A stretch of DNA of 25,384 bases from Rhodobacterales bacterium. Its GTDB lineage: Bacteria; Pseudomonadota; Alphaproteobacteria; Rhodobacterales; Rhodobacteraceae. How positions within the stretch are numbered: the stretch's first letter is position 1; every line of letters begins with the position of its first letter. The notes under the pieces are model-generated. The model made no database searches, was not told where the DNA came from, and saw only the letters and a program-made list of their open reading frames with translations. Where the stretch lies: positions 1-25,384 of the forward strand of contig JAACVA010000081.1 in the NCBI GenBank assembly GCA_009992615.1. Reading direction: 5' to 3'. Both the position numbers and the translations under genes were made by a program. This document shows positions 6,502-13,663 of this stretch, one piece after another.

Positions 6502-7721
6502 CCGGCAGGCCTGTCCGTGTCAATCCGGGCTACGGCTTCGAGCCCGACATATCGCGCCGCAAGCGAAGACGACCCCGCGTCGAGTGCCACCAGAACACGG
6601 ATCACGCGCGCATCGGAATTGGCCGCCGCGTCGTCCGAGATCAGACCCTGCCGCCCCACGGTCAGGCCGATACTGTCCACCGTTCCGCGCAACGTCTGCC
6701 CCAGCGCAGGCGCGGCCAACTCAACAGGCTGGCCGACCGCGACGCTGGCGATTCGATCTTGCCAGATTTCGACCTCGGCCATCATCACATCCGTGTCGCC
6801 CATGTCCATGATCCCCGAAGCAGAGGGGCGTTGCCCCGGGGTGGCGTGGATATCCAGGATCACCCCGTCGATGGGCGCGCGCACCTGCGCGCGGGCAGTG
6901 TCCATGCGCGCGCGGGTCAGTTCCGCCGTGGCCGCGTCGACATTGCGTGCGGCGACAACGACATCAGGCTGATCGTCCAGCGCCAAGGCGCTGAAGCGGG
7001 CCAGTGTTGCCTCGCTTCTGGAAACGACGAGCGCCGCTTCGGCTGCTGTGGTTCGTGCGGCGTCCAACGTGGCGCTGGTGGCGACGCCCCTTGCTGCCAG
7101 ATCCTCGGTTCTCTCCAATGTAGCGGCCGCGTTGGCGGCGATCGCGCGAACCTGTTCCAGTGTTGCCTGCGCCTCGGCCCGGCTCGCGGCAACGGCACTT
7201 CGGGTTTGCGCCAGCGTGGCCAGCCGTACCGCAAGGTTTGCCTCTGCCAGAAGAACAGCTCCGGCCAGCGCGTCGTCATTGTCCAGCGTTGCGACGACCG
7301 ATCCGCGTGTCACGCGCTGCCCGATGCTGACATGGATTTCGGCCACCCGGGCATCGCTTGCGCCAAATGGGGCTGCGACGATCGCGACGTCACCGCGCGG
7401 CATCAGCCGGGCCAGCCCGACCACATCGGTCGGCAACAAGGTTTCGGCCATTTCGGGCGGCAACACGATCTCGGGCGGCAAGGCAATGGGGGTGCTCGCC
7501 CCACCGCCGGGTTGCAAGCCGGTCAAACCGTAAAACTTCTGAAGCGGCGCTGGCTGATAATACATGCCGATCACCCCACCGGAAAACATCAAAGCCGGGA
7601 CAAGCAGGACCAGCAGATACTGCCAGCGAAACCACCCACGCTGGCCCTGCGTTAGTCCATCGGAAGGGGGTCTGGCAGGACCGAGATCAATCGGCAGATC
7701 CGGCGCTTGCTTGGCGGTCAT
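6498..7721 (-). CDS. devB: DevB/HlyD-type periplasmic adaptor subunit
   Basis: This 407-residue membrane-fusion protein has an N-terminal TM anchor (about 32-53, YLLVLLVPALMFSGGVIGMY). A lipoyl-like half follows (RVAEIHVSIGQRVTRGSVVATLDN), then a long Ala-rich coiled coil (about 155-265) and the returning half (ARAQVRAPIDGVILDIHATP). The protein ends in beta domains (VGQPVELAAPALG, VARIDTDRP). It links DevC to the outer membrane side. AAGGA lies about 8 bases upstream of ATG 7721. It is first in devBCA and lies 20 bases after the b561 remnant, so its original promoter was probably upstream of b561 and may have been altered by the IS. A damaged second copy of this gene lies at 22842-23750. Confidence 0.9.
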   Translation of the reverse strand: MTAKQAPDLPIDLGPARPPSDGLTQGQRGWFRWQYLLVLLVPALMFSGGVIGMYYQPAPLQKFYGLTGLQPGGGASTPIALPPEIVLPPEMAETLLPTDVVGLARLMPRGDVAIVAAPFGASDARVAEIHVSIGQRVTRGSVVATLDNDDALAGAVLLAEANLAVRLATLAQTRSAVAASRAEAQATLEQVRAIAANAAATLERTEDLAARGVATSATLDAARTTAAEAALVVSRSEATLARFSALALDDQPDVVVAARNVDAATAELTRARMDTARAQVRAPIDGVILDIHATPGQRPSASGIMDMGDTDVMMAEVEIWQDRIASVAVGQPVELAAPALGQTLRGTVDSIGLTVGRQGLISDDAAANSDARVIRVLVALDAGSSSLAARYVGLEAVARIDTDRPAG

Positions 7722-7741
7722 TCCGGGCGTCCTTCAAAAGG

Positions 7742-8152
7742 TCAGTTGGCAGGCTGCAGCATGCGCCGCATTACATTGTTCTTGAGCACGATACGATGGA
7801 AGATGACAGCTAGTATATGCAGTGCGATCAAGACAAGTAGGACCTCTTTCAGGATATTATGCGCCTGTGTGGCCTGCCTGACATCGAAAAACCAGGCCGT
7901 TGAGCCTGGAAAGGCCATCGCCGCCAGGACGGCATAAAAGGCCCAATGCGCCACATGGCCAAGTGTCTTGAGCTTTGCGGGCTCGTTGTCTGGCGCAGCA
8001 GGCACGCCGCGCGTGACGCGCAGCACCAGTCGCCAGATGGCAAGGGCAAGGGCAAGGGCAAGGGCAAGGGCAAGGGCAAGGGCAAGGGCAAGGATCAGGC
8101 CACCCCCGGCGACATATGCAAGAATAAGCAGCTCGAAGGCAAAGGTTTCGCC
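7742..8152 (-). pseudogene. Cytochrome b561 (YodB-like), N-terminus lost at IS boundary
   Basis: The minus-strand frame encodes the C-terminal two thirds of a small b561-type cytochrome: FAFELLILAYVAGGGLILAL, then IWRLVLRVTRGVPAAPDNEP, HVAHWAFYAVLAAMAFPGST and HILAVIFHRIVLKNNVMRRM. The conserved His residues of HVAHW, AHN and LHI/FHR, heme-ligand or quinone-site candidates, remain. The first ~60 residues, with the first heme ligand and first TM, are absent: the frame enters the IS5 end at 8153 and no matching N-terminus is seen beyond 9206. The second TM is also inflated by nine Leu-Ala pairs encoded by a hexanucleotide array. The gene precedes devB by 20 bases. A short product from the GTG at 8026 would not be a working cytochrome. 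Confidence 0.8.
8039..8092. repeat. Perfect (GGCAAG)9 hexanucleotide tandem repeat inside b561
   Basis: Nine uninterrupted GGCAAG units (54 bases). On the minus strand each unit reads CTT-GCC, so the array encodes (Leu-Ala)9 in the middle of the second transmembrane helix of the b561 remnant. The unit length is a multiple of three, so copy-number change would lengthen or shorten the helix without changing frame. Related b561 proteins read directly from GGxLILAL into a VRL/WRL segment, so the array looks like a slippage expansion of a native LALA stretch. No interruption is seen, implying recent or ongoing slippage. Confidence 0.95.
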
Positions 8153-9206
8153 GGCGTTGTTGCAGACCTCACTCTTGAGGCGCGATTTCCCTTTTCCCTG
8201 TTGATCTCAAGCCACGCGGACGATTTCGGCGGTGCCGCGTGCGTTGAACCTGTGGATCAGTGCGACGCGGATGTGGATTTGAGCGGTTTGGCTCTCGGGG
8301 TGTCTTGCCGCGATGCGTTCGCCGAAGGCCTTCAGGCAGCGCATTTTTGCTTCGATCCGGCTTCGGAGGTGGTATCCGGTCCAGCGTTTCCAGAACGCTC
8401 TTCCGTAGTGCCGGGTGGCACGCAGGGTTTCGTTTCGGGCGATGGCGGCCGGGCCGTTCGCTTTCCACGGCCGCGCATTCTTGCGGATCGGGATGATCGA
8501 GGGGGCCTTTCGGTCGGTGATGGCGGTGTGGCAGCGGCGGATGTCATAGGTGCCATCGGCGGTCACGGTGCCGATGTCTTCGTCCTCGGGGATCTGGTCG
8601 AGCAACTCCGGCAGGACCGGGCTGTCACCGTCGCTGCTGGGGGTGAACTCCACCGCGCGGATGTCCGAAGTGGCCGTATCCATCGCGAGATGCAGCTTGC
8701 GCCGTTCGCCATTGTCGCTGGACCAATGGCGCGACATGGCGCAGCGTCGGCCCTTAACGCCGTGCTTGCGGGCCTGCCATTCGCCATCGCCCAGGAACTT
8801 GATGCCGGTGCTGTCCACGAGCAGGTTCAGCGGACCATCGGCGCGGCGATAGGGGATCTAGACGGCCAGGGATTTCTGACGTCGGCACAAGGTGGTATAG
8901 TCGGGCACCGACCAGTCCAGGTTCGCCATCTTCAGCAGGCTGGCCACCATCCCGGTCGTTTGTCTGAGCGGCAGCTTGAACAGGACCTTGATCGTCAGGC
9001 CGACCGGGGCTGCCGTCACGCGGCGCGTGCCAGGTCATCTCCTTGTCCAGCCAGATCAGCAGCGACCCGCGCTCGCGAAGCGCCGAAGTGTAGCTGGACC
9101 AGTTCGTCGTGCGGTCGCGGGCGGGGGATGGCTTGCTCATGGCACCCGTCTAACCGCATGGATTCACGATGTGAATCCTCGACGGTCAGAGTTCTGCAAC
9201 AACGCC
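8153..9206 (-). mobile_element. IS5-family insertion sequence, complete ends, inactive
   Basis: A 1054-base element with terminal inverted repeats starting GGCGTTGTTGCAGA at both ends. The left end continues CCTCACTC and the right end ACTCTGAC, so similarity extends a little further imperfectly. The single transposase gene is on the minus strand and is broken. The flanking bases (…TTTCGCC on the left, CCTGCCAC… on the right) show no target-site duplication of the 2-4 bases usual for this family. Together with the missing b561 N-terminus, this suggests a deletion or recombination adjacent to the element after insertion. The element differs from the remnant at 2584-2802. Confidence 0.85.
8207..9140 (-). 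pseudogene. IS5-family DDE transposase, frameshift and nonsense
   Basis: It starts at 9140 (MSKPSPARDRTTNWSSYTSA, LRERGSLLIWLDKEMTWHA). The frame is lost near 9000: GRP is followed directly, in another frame, by LTIKVLFKLPLRQTTGMVAS. About eleven codons that normally lie between are missing. A TAG at 8858-8860 then interrupts RRQKSLAV/IPYRRADGPLNLLVD (normally CAG). Beyond it the catalytic core is readable: first Asp in LLVDSTGIKF, second in VTADGTYD, Glu in RSRIEAKMRCLKAFGERIAA, ending TAEIVRVA. Two independent lesions mean the element cannot transpose itself, though an intact relative could mobilise it in trans. Confidence 0.85.
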
Positions 9207-9271
9207 CCTGCCACCCGAGACCCGGCTTTACGTCGGCCACATGATTATGCGCCGCACCGCCCCCCGCCTGC

Positions 9272-9496
9272 ATGGCGACGGTGGCCGAGCACCTAGCCAC
9301 CAACATCCATCTCACAGATGCGCCAGACCGCGCTACGTTTCACCAGCGGCGCGACAGCCGCGTCGCGACGCTTGCGCTGCTCAAACTGATGCTTTCGGCT
9401 TTGCAGATCAAACTCCGTGGCGGCCGCGCGCCGAACGCTGAGGACAACGGCCGACGGTATCTCAAGATACCGATGGACCAATTCGAGGAACGCTGA
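9272..9496 (+). CDS. Hypothetical 74-residue protein coupled to CIA30-like gene
   Basis: A short charged protein with no signal peptide or membrane segment: MATVAEHLATNIHLTDAPDR, HQRRDSRVATLALLKLMLSA, GRAPNAEDNGRRYLKIPMDQ. Its stop overlaps the next start in a TGATG arrangement (9494-9498), which supports translation. The same frame has a stop at 9242-9244, so the ATG at 9272 is the practical start. No family is recognised. It begins only 66 bases from the IS5 end, so it may be the 3' part of a longer gene whose beginning was lost, or a small accessory protein of the CIA30-like gene. Confidence 0.45.
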   Translation: MATVAEHLATNIHLTDAPDRATFHQRRDSRVATLALLKLMLSALQIKLRGGRAPNAEDNGRRYLKIPMDQFEER

Positions 9497-10053
9497 TGCG
9501 TATTTTGACAAGACTTGCCGTGGCGATGATGTTGACACTTGCCAGTGTCGGCACGGTGTTATCGGAAGAGATGATGATCGAAGATTTCCAGATCCAGCCG
9601 GAAACCCGGTGGAGGTTCTTTGCCGACACCGTGATGGGCGGTGTGTCCTCGGGGCAGGTGCAGTTTGCCAAGGACGGCGACCGCAGCTTTGCGCGGATGA
9701 CGGGCCGGGTCAGCACGGACAACAACGGCGGCTTCATCCAGATGCAGATGGACTTGCCCGCGCCGCCCCCGCAGGGCACGACAGGCGTCCGACTTGTCGT
9801 GCGCGGCAATGACCAGCGCTATTTCGTGCACCTGCGCACGCGTGGCACCGTTCTGCCGTGGCAATATTATCAGGCAGGTTTCCACGTCACCACCAACTGG
9901 TCAGAAGTGCGTCTGCCCTTTGCTGCCTTTGCCTCATCCGGCGCATTGCTGCGCGACATGCTTGCCGAAACAAGCCTGCGCTCGGTCGCCATCGTGGCCT
10001 TTGGGCGCGACCATATGGCGGAAATCGATGTGCGCGAGGTCGGGTTCTACTGA
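9496..10053 (+). CDS. Secreted CIA30 / NDUFAF1-like domain protein
   Basis: This 185-residue protein has a signal peptide (MRILTRLAVAMMLTLASVGT, cleavage near VLSEE), so it is exported to the periplasm. The rest matches the CIA30 beta-sandwich fold: MIEDFQIQPETRWRFFADTV, MGGVSSGQV (the conserved D-x-V-M-GG-x-S motif), then GFIQMQMDLPAPPP, GVRLVVRGNDQRYFVHLRTR, LPWQYYQAGFHVTTNWSEVR and LPFAAFAS. In mitochondria CIA30 assists complex I assembly; bacterial secreted members are of unknown function, so only the fold is claimed. It is coupled to the upstream small gene and converges on the TsoY-like gene, with 23 bases between the stops. Confidence 0.8.
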   Translation: MRILTRLAVAMMLTLASVGTVLSEEMMIEDFQIQPETRWRFFADTVMGGVSSGQVQFAKDGDRSFARMTGRVSTDNNGGFIQMQMDLPAPPPQGTTGVRLVVRGNDQRYFVHLRTRGTVLPWQYYQAGFHVTTNWSEVRLPFAAFASSGALLRDMLAETSLRSVAIVAFGRDHMAEIDVREVGFY

Positions 10054-10076
10054 CGACCGAGCCGGGGCGGTTGGCG

Positions 10077-11278
10077 CTATTCGGCGGCAACCGTGGGACG
10101 GGTCTTGGAAGGGGCGAAATGCTTGCGATACAGCACCAGTATGATCCAGACCGCCACCATCTGCGCAACAACCGACAGCGTTGACAGCCCCCAGTAGGTC
10201 GGTCCGAACTTTTCGATCAGCCCTGCCCCGACCAATCCCTTGTTGATGAAGAACTGCAACATCACAGCAAGCGCTATGCCCGGGCAGACCAGACCGTAAC
10301 TGCCTGCGGACACCTCGGGACCGGTCACAAACCTGCCCATGTAGCCTTGGGCCCGCAGCACGGCCGCAGCGAACAGCAGAAACGCGATCTGCACGCCCAG
10401 AAAGGCTGACAGCATCCACAGATAGTCACCAGCCGTTGCATGTGCGTCAAAATGTGCGCCCATCCCATGCGTCACGCGCAGGGTTAGAATGCCCAAGACG
10501 GTCATCAATGGCACGATGATCGTCAGCGACGGCGCGCCATCGAGACTGGTGCCGTGTTGTGCCATCGACACCAGCCCCAAAACCACCTCCACGGCCGCGA
10601 TCAGGGCCGCGATCACCAGAAACACCACCGCCAGCACGATCGCGGCGCCTGCCGTTGCCGGGTTAGCCGACATGGCCGCCGATGCGGAGAGACCCACGCC
10701 AACCATGCCAAGCGCAAAGGCCGGCATCACCTGAGCAAAGGAATTGTTGCCTGCCCAGTCAAAGCCGCCTTTGCCAAAAATCCGGCCATAGAACGGATCC
10801 AGTTGCGCCAAGGCCAGCAGCCCGGTCACCAGAAACGCTGCAATTGCCAGTGGGAACAGGTATTCCACCACGCTCCACAGCCCCGGCACGAACACCATCC
10901 CCAGCACAAAGCCGACATTGATCGCCATCGCAATCGCGAGCGGCAGGGTTGTCAATTGCGCCTCGGCATTGTTCTGCCGCAGGTGGTCATAAGCTGGGCT
11001 ACGCCGAAAGGCGGCGAAGCGGCCCAGATTCCAGACCAGTAGTTTCAGTTCACAAAGGCGGCGGCGGCAATCGCCAGCATGGCAACCGCGATCATCGTCA
11101 TCTGCAAAGCGTCGCCCTTACCCCAGGCGCGGGCAATATCCTCGAACACTGGCACCTGCTGGCCCGGATGCGGCACCCACATGTACAGCCACAAAAAGAA
11201 AGATACCGACAAGCCCCCCGCCCCGACCGAGGCGAGGAAGTATTGCGGTGCCCAAGTATCGGCTGGTCTAGTCATCAT
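10077..11278 (-). pseudogene. TsoY-like polytopic membrane protein, split by a one-base frameshift
   Basis: The 5' part (ATG 11278 or 11275, after GGAGA) encodes MTRPADTWAPQYFLASVGAG, GLSVSFFLWLYMWVPHPGQQ and a second TM to AFVN, then stops at 11045. The continuation is in another frame: LKLLVWNLGRFAAFRRSPAY, DHLRQNNAEAQLTTLPLAIA, NVGFVLGMVFVPGLWSVVEY, and on through about seven more TM helices to 10077. Restoring one A (AAC-ATG-AAA in place of AACTGAAA near 11044-11048) joins them without loss. The family is polytopic and resembles what is annotated from memory as TsoY family; a role with sulfur compounds is inferred only from its place beside sqr. It could be a true lesion, a sequencing error or programmed slippage. 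Confidence 0.65.
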
Positions 11279-11332
11279 TGTCTCCAGTGAAAATGCGCGG
11301 GCACGACCCATGCCGTATCGCCGCGCCATGGT

Positions 11333-11686
11333 TCAGGGGTTGGTCTTGCGAAAGAACAGCGATTGCGCGGTGTAGACGAGGATGGCTGCCCCAACGGCCC
11401 CCAGTCCTGCCACGCCCAGCAGAACGATCAGATCGACCGGCCCGCCGACATCGCGCAAGTGCGAACTGGTCATCACCTGAACGAACAGCACCGCCGCCAC
11501 CGCGCCAAAGGGCATCGACAGCTGCGCCAGCAGGAACTTGCGCCACGACACCGACCGGTCGCGCACCAACACATAGATATAGGCCAGCGTCACCAGCCCC
11601 GCCGCCACAACCATGGCCCAGAACAGGCCACGGCCAAAGATTTCCTCGAACACCGCGATCAGGGTTCCGAATGTCAGCTCTTTCAT
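11333..11686 (-). CDS. DUF5368-like small membrane protein
   Basis: This 117-residue protein has three probable TM helices: LFWAMVVAAGLVTLAYIYVL (about 21-40), FGAVAAVLFVQVMTSS (about 60-75) and VDLIVLLGVAGLGAVGAAIL (about 84-103). The MKELTFGTLIAVFEEIFGRG opening and the basic RDRSVSWRKFL loop resemble the DUF5368 family of Rhodobacterales; this assignment is from memory. It starts 10 bases after the sqr stop with AAGGGG upstream, and the TsoY-like gene follows about 55 bases later. The three therefore probably form one transcript. Function is unknown; the position suggests a membrane partner of the SQR or TsoY-like protein. Confidence 0.65.
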   Translation of the reverse strand: MKELTFGTLIAVFEEIFGRGLFWAMVVAAGLVTLAYIYVLVRDRSVSWRKFLLAQLSMPFGAVAAVLFVQVMTSSHLRDVGGPVDLIVLLGVAGLGAVGAAILVYTAQSLFFRKTNP

Positions 11687-11696
11687 GGCGTTCCCC

Positions 11697-13037
11697 TTAT
11701 GCCTTGCCGCGCAGCATCGCGTTATAGGTGGCCTTCAGCGCCACTTCCTTCATCAGCCAGCTAATCCACAGTTCCTCAAGCGGGGCGATGATGCCCGGGA
11801 AAGAGGGGACCAGATTGTTGTGGTAGTCGAACTCGATCAGCATGGCGCGACCGACGCGGGTGATCATCGGGCATGAGGTATAGCCGTCATAGACCGCCGT
11901 GCCTTCGCGCCCTTCGATGGCGGCGATCAGGTGATCCTCGACCACCGGCACCATCCATTTCACGCTTGCCGCCGTCTTGCCCTTGGGCACGCCTGCCACA
12001 TCGCCAAGCGCGAAGATTTCCGGATAGCGCAGGTGGCGCAGGGTTTTCATATCGACCTCGACCCATCCCTGATCGGTCCACTTGTCGGCCCAGGACAGGC
12101 CCGACTGGCGGATCACCTCGGGCGCGCGCTGCGGCGGGATGACGTGGAGGTAGTCGTAAGGCATCTCGACGTCGGACTTGGTTTCGACACCGGCGGCATC
12201 GCGTTTGGTTTCGACAAAGGTCGCGCGTTTGGCACCAACGTCGATGGATTTCAGCGCGCGACCGTAATAACTGTTGATGCCGCGTTCCGTGAACAGCATC
12301 CTCAGCTTTTCATGCACGATCGGCACGGAAAACAGCGCCTGCTGCGGGGCAGCATAGTGGATTTCGTACTTGCCCGCACCGGCACCTCGGCTGGCGATAT
12401 CGTCGATCAGAAAGGTGTGCTTCAACGGTGCGCCAGCACACTTCATCTCTGTAGCGGGCCGAGTGAACAGACCCACGCCACCCTCTTGCGTAAACTTCGA
12501 CGCCGCCTCCCAGGTTTTGGCGGCATATTGCGGCCCAGCATACAAGGCACCGATGCCGTTCTGGCCGACCATGTCGAGCGAGAACCCTTCGATGGCGTCA
12601 TGGTCCAGAACCAGACCCGGAGCGACGATCAGAAAGTCATAGGCGATGGATTGCCCGCCCGTGGTCGCCACGGTTTTGGTGATCGGATCAATCGCGGCAG
12701 CGTTCTCAGAGACCAGTGTGATGCCAGCCGGCAGCCAATCACTTGTCTGTGACAGTGTATAGGACGCGGGTTTCAGCCCTGCCGCGACCAGTGAAAGGCC
12801 GGGCTGATACAGATGTTCGGCCCGGGCGTCGATGATGGTGATCGCCGCTCCATCCAACCGCCCGACCAACCGGTTGACCAGTGCCGTTCCCGCCGCCCCC
12901 GCCCCAATGATAACGATCCGCGCCGTGGTGGTGATACGCGCCGCACGCGCGGGCAGGCCAAGGCTGGCGGCTGCCAGCCCTGAAACGCCAAGGCCCAGAA
13001 AAGCACGGCGCGATGTTGGTAGACCCTTCAGGGACAT
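11697..13037 (-). CDS. sqr: Sulfide:quinone oxidoreductase, Tat-exported, mitochondrial-like type
   Basis: This 446-residue flavoprotein oxidises sulfide to sulfane sulfur and reduces quinone. A twin-arginine signal (TSRRAFLGLGVSGLAAASLG, RR at 10-11) predicts folding with FAD in the cytoplasm and Tat export, so it should act on the periplasmic face. The FAD-binding fold starts IVIIGAGAAG (41-50). The two redox cysteines seen in human-type SQR are present in context: EMKCAGAPLK (Cys200) and YDGYTSCPM (Cys389). The FAD/quinone region around FALGDVAGVPKGKTAASV is also present, and the C-terminal amphipathic part (WISWLMKEVALKATYNAMLR) suits membrane attachment. GGAG precedes the ATG at 13037. 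Upstream are an ATTC-N8-GAAT motif and a perfect FNR box. Flavocytochrome c-type proteins are the main alternative, but both SQR cysteines and their contexts favour SQR. Confidence 0.88.
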   Translation of the reverse strand: MSLKGLPTSRRAFLGLGVSGLAAASLGLPARAARITTTARIVIIGAGAAGTALVNRLVGRLDGAAITIIDARAEHLYQPGLSLVAAGLKPASYTLSQTSDWLPAGITLVSENAAAIDPITKTVATTGGQSIAYDFLIVAPGLVLDHDAIEGFSLDMVGQNGIGALYAGPQYAAKTWEAASKFTQEGGVGLFTRPATEMKCAGAPLKHTFLIDDIASRGAGAGKYEIHYAAPQQALFSVPIVHEKLRMLFTERGINSYYGRALKSIDVGAKRATFVETKRDAAGVETKSDVEMPYDYLHVIPPQRAPEVIRQSGLSWADKWTDQGWVEVDMKTLRHLRYPEIFALGDVAGVPKGKTAASVKWMVPVVEDHLIAAIEGREGTAVYDGYTSCPMITRVGRAMLIEFDYHNNLVPSFPGIIAPLEELWISWLMKEVALKATYNAMLRGKA

Positions 13038-13040
13038 TGG

Positions 13041-13067
13041 ATTCTCCTACTCGAATATCTGGTATTC
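13041..13067 (-). promoter_or_regulatory. Candidate SqrR/BigR-type operator for sqr
   Basis: Contains ATTC (13041-13044), eight bases, GAAT (13053-13056), then seven bases and a second ATTC (13064-13067). The first pair matches ATTC-N8-GAAT, the form reported for the persulfide-responsive repressor SqrR of Rhodobacter capsulatus. The second pair forms a perfect inverted repeat, GAATA-TCTGG-TATTC (13053-13067). The block overlaps the ribosome binding site and the region where the -10 would lie if the FNR box at 13093 acts at -41.5, a repressor-like position. No sqrR/bigR gene is in the window, so the regulator would act from elsewhere. Confidence 0.45.
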
Positions 13068-13092
13068 TCGGCACATGTTTTATCGCGCTATT

Positions 13093-13106
13093 TTGATCTG
13101 CATCAA
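13093..13106 (-). promoter_or_regulatory. Perfect FNR/FnrL box upstream of sqr
   Basis: TTGAT-CTGC-ATCAA is an exact match to the FNR/FnrL consensus TTGAT-N4-ATCAA. Its centre lies about 62 bases upstream of the sqr start. Placing it at -41.5 puts a GAGAAT hexamer (minus strand, 13069-13064) near -10 and the start of transcription some 20 bases before the gene. This geometry fits class II activation under low oxygen. The other side faces the 3' end of the dsrE-like gene, so control is one-directional. Confidence 0.75.
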
Positions 13107-13152
13107 ACACACAGTCTTATTTCTGAATGTGCGGTGTGACCAAGCCTGCGAG

Positions 13153-13189
13153 CCATTCCCCCTGCGTCCAAAGAGGGCCGGGGGAATGG
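13153..13189 (-). terminator. Strong stem-loop after the DsrE-like gene
   Basis: Perfect ten-base arms CCATTCCCCC (13153-13162) and GGGGGAATGG (13180-13189) lie six bases beyond the dsrE-like stop on the minus strand. No T-run follows, so it is not a classical intrinsic terminator; it may end or stabilise the slac1-dsrE transcript and insulate it from the sqr promoter that follows. Confidence 0.5.
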
Positions 13190-13194
13190 GGAGA

Positions 13195-13632
13195 TCAAAA
13201 GCTCATGACGCTGGTGCCTGGTGCAACGATGGCAGCACCCATGGCGTCGGGGGCGGCGGCGGTGACGCCGTCCAGCAGCACGGATGCATCCGCACCCTTG
13301 CCGGGCAGATAGATGGCGCAGACCTGAACCTTGAGGCCGTTGTTTTCCATCATCATTTGCATCAGACCTTGCGGGCTTGCATCACGTGGCGGCTGACCGG
13401 CGGTCGCCGATGCGGGCGCCTCTTTCAGGGCAATATCGCCTGCCGGGCCGCACAGCAGCATTTCAGCCTCGGCACCGGCGGCCATGGCATTCATGGTCAG
13501 AACCATCGCCATCAACTGGGTCTGCGCCTCGGGCGCGGTCAGGATGGTGACGAGTTTATTCGGCCCTTCGGCTTGGGCAGCCGTGCCGACGGCAAGGCCA
13601 AGGGCGAGGACGGACGCTGCGATTTTACGCAT
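13195..13632 (-). CDS. Periplasmic DsrE-like sulfur-relay protein
   Basis: This 145-residue protein has a signal peptide (MRKIAASVLALGLAVGTAAQ, cleavage AQA-E). The remainder follows the DsrE/F fold: LVTILTAPEAQTQLMAMVLT, then AEAEMLLCGPAGDIALKEAP, SPQGLMQMMMENNGLKVQVC, AIYLPGKG and a C-terminal DGVTAAAP helix. Two cysteines stand at conserved-looking places, LLCGPAG and VQVCAIYL; either could carry persulfide, as cysteines do in DsrE/TusA relays. Periplasmic export would match the Tat-exported SQR next door, so it may accept sulfane sulfur from SQR (inference). The start at 13632 has AGGAG 8 bases upstream; a longer frame to 13701 overlaps the SLAC1 gene and lacks a signal peptide. Confidence 0.75.
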   Translation of the reverse strand: MRKIAASVLALGLAVGTAAQAEGPNKLVTILTAPEAQTQLMAMVLTMNAMAAGAEAEMLLCGPAGDIALKEAPASATAGQPPRDASPQGLMQMMMENNGLKVQVCAIYLPGKGADASVLLDGVTAAAPDAMGAAIVAPGTSVMSF

Positions 13633-13663
13633 TGGATACTCCTGTTTATGCGTTTCAAAAGAG

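Noticed and set aside
6759..7655. A 298-codon plus-strand frame opposite devB
   Set aside because: Shadow of the coiled-coil devB gene; no ribosome binding site or domain pattern.
8039..8092. Repeat array considered as CRISPR
   Set aside because: Six-base units without spacers; it is a simple microsatellite inside a coding frame.
7946..9244. A 432-codon plus-strand frame spanning the b561 remnant, the hexamer array and the IS
   Set aside because: It crosses an IS boundary and encodes a (Gly-Lys)n tract from the repeat; it is antisense to recognisable coding sequence on the other strand.
11873..12752. Plus-strand frames opposite sqr
   Set aside because: Shadows of the sqr gene without recognisable domains.
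13057..13067. The GAAT-N7-ATTC repeat at sqr considered as the main operator
   Set aside because: Its half-sites point the opposite way to the ATTC-N8-GAAT form, and no second copy is seen at cydA; it is kept only as part of the operator block.
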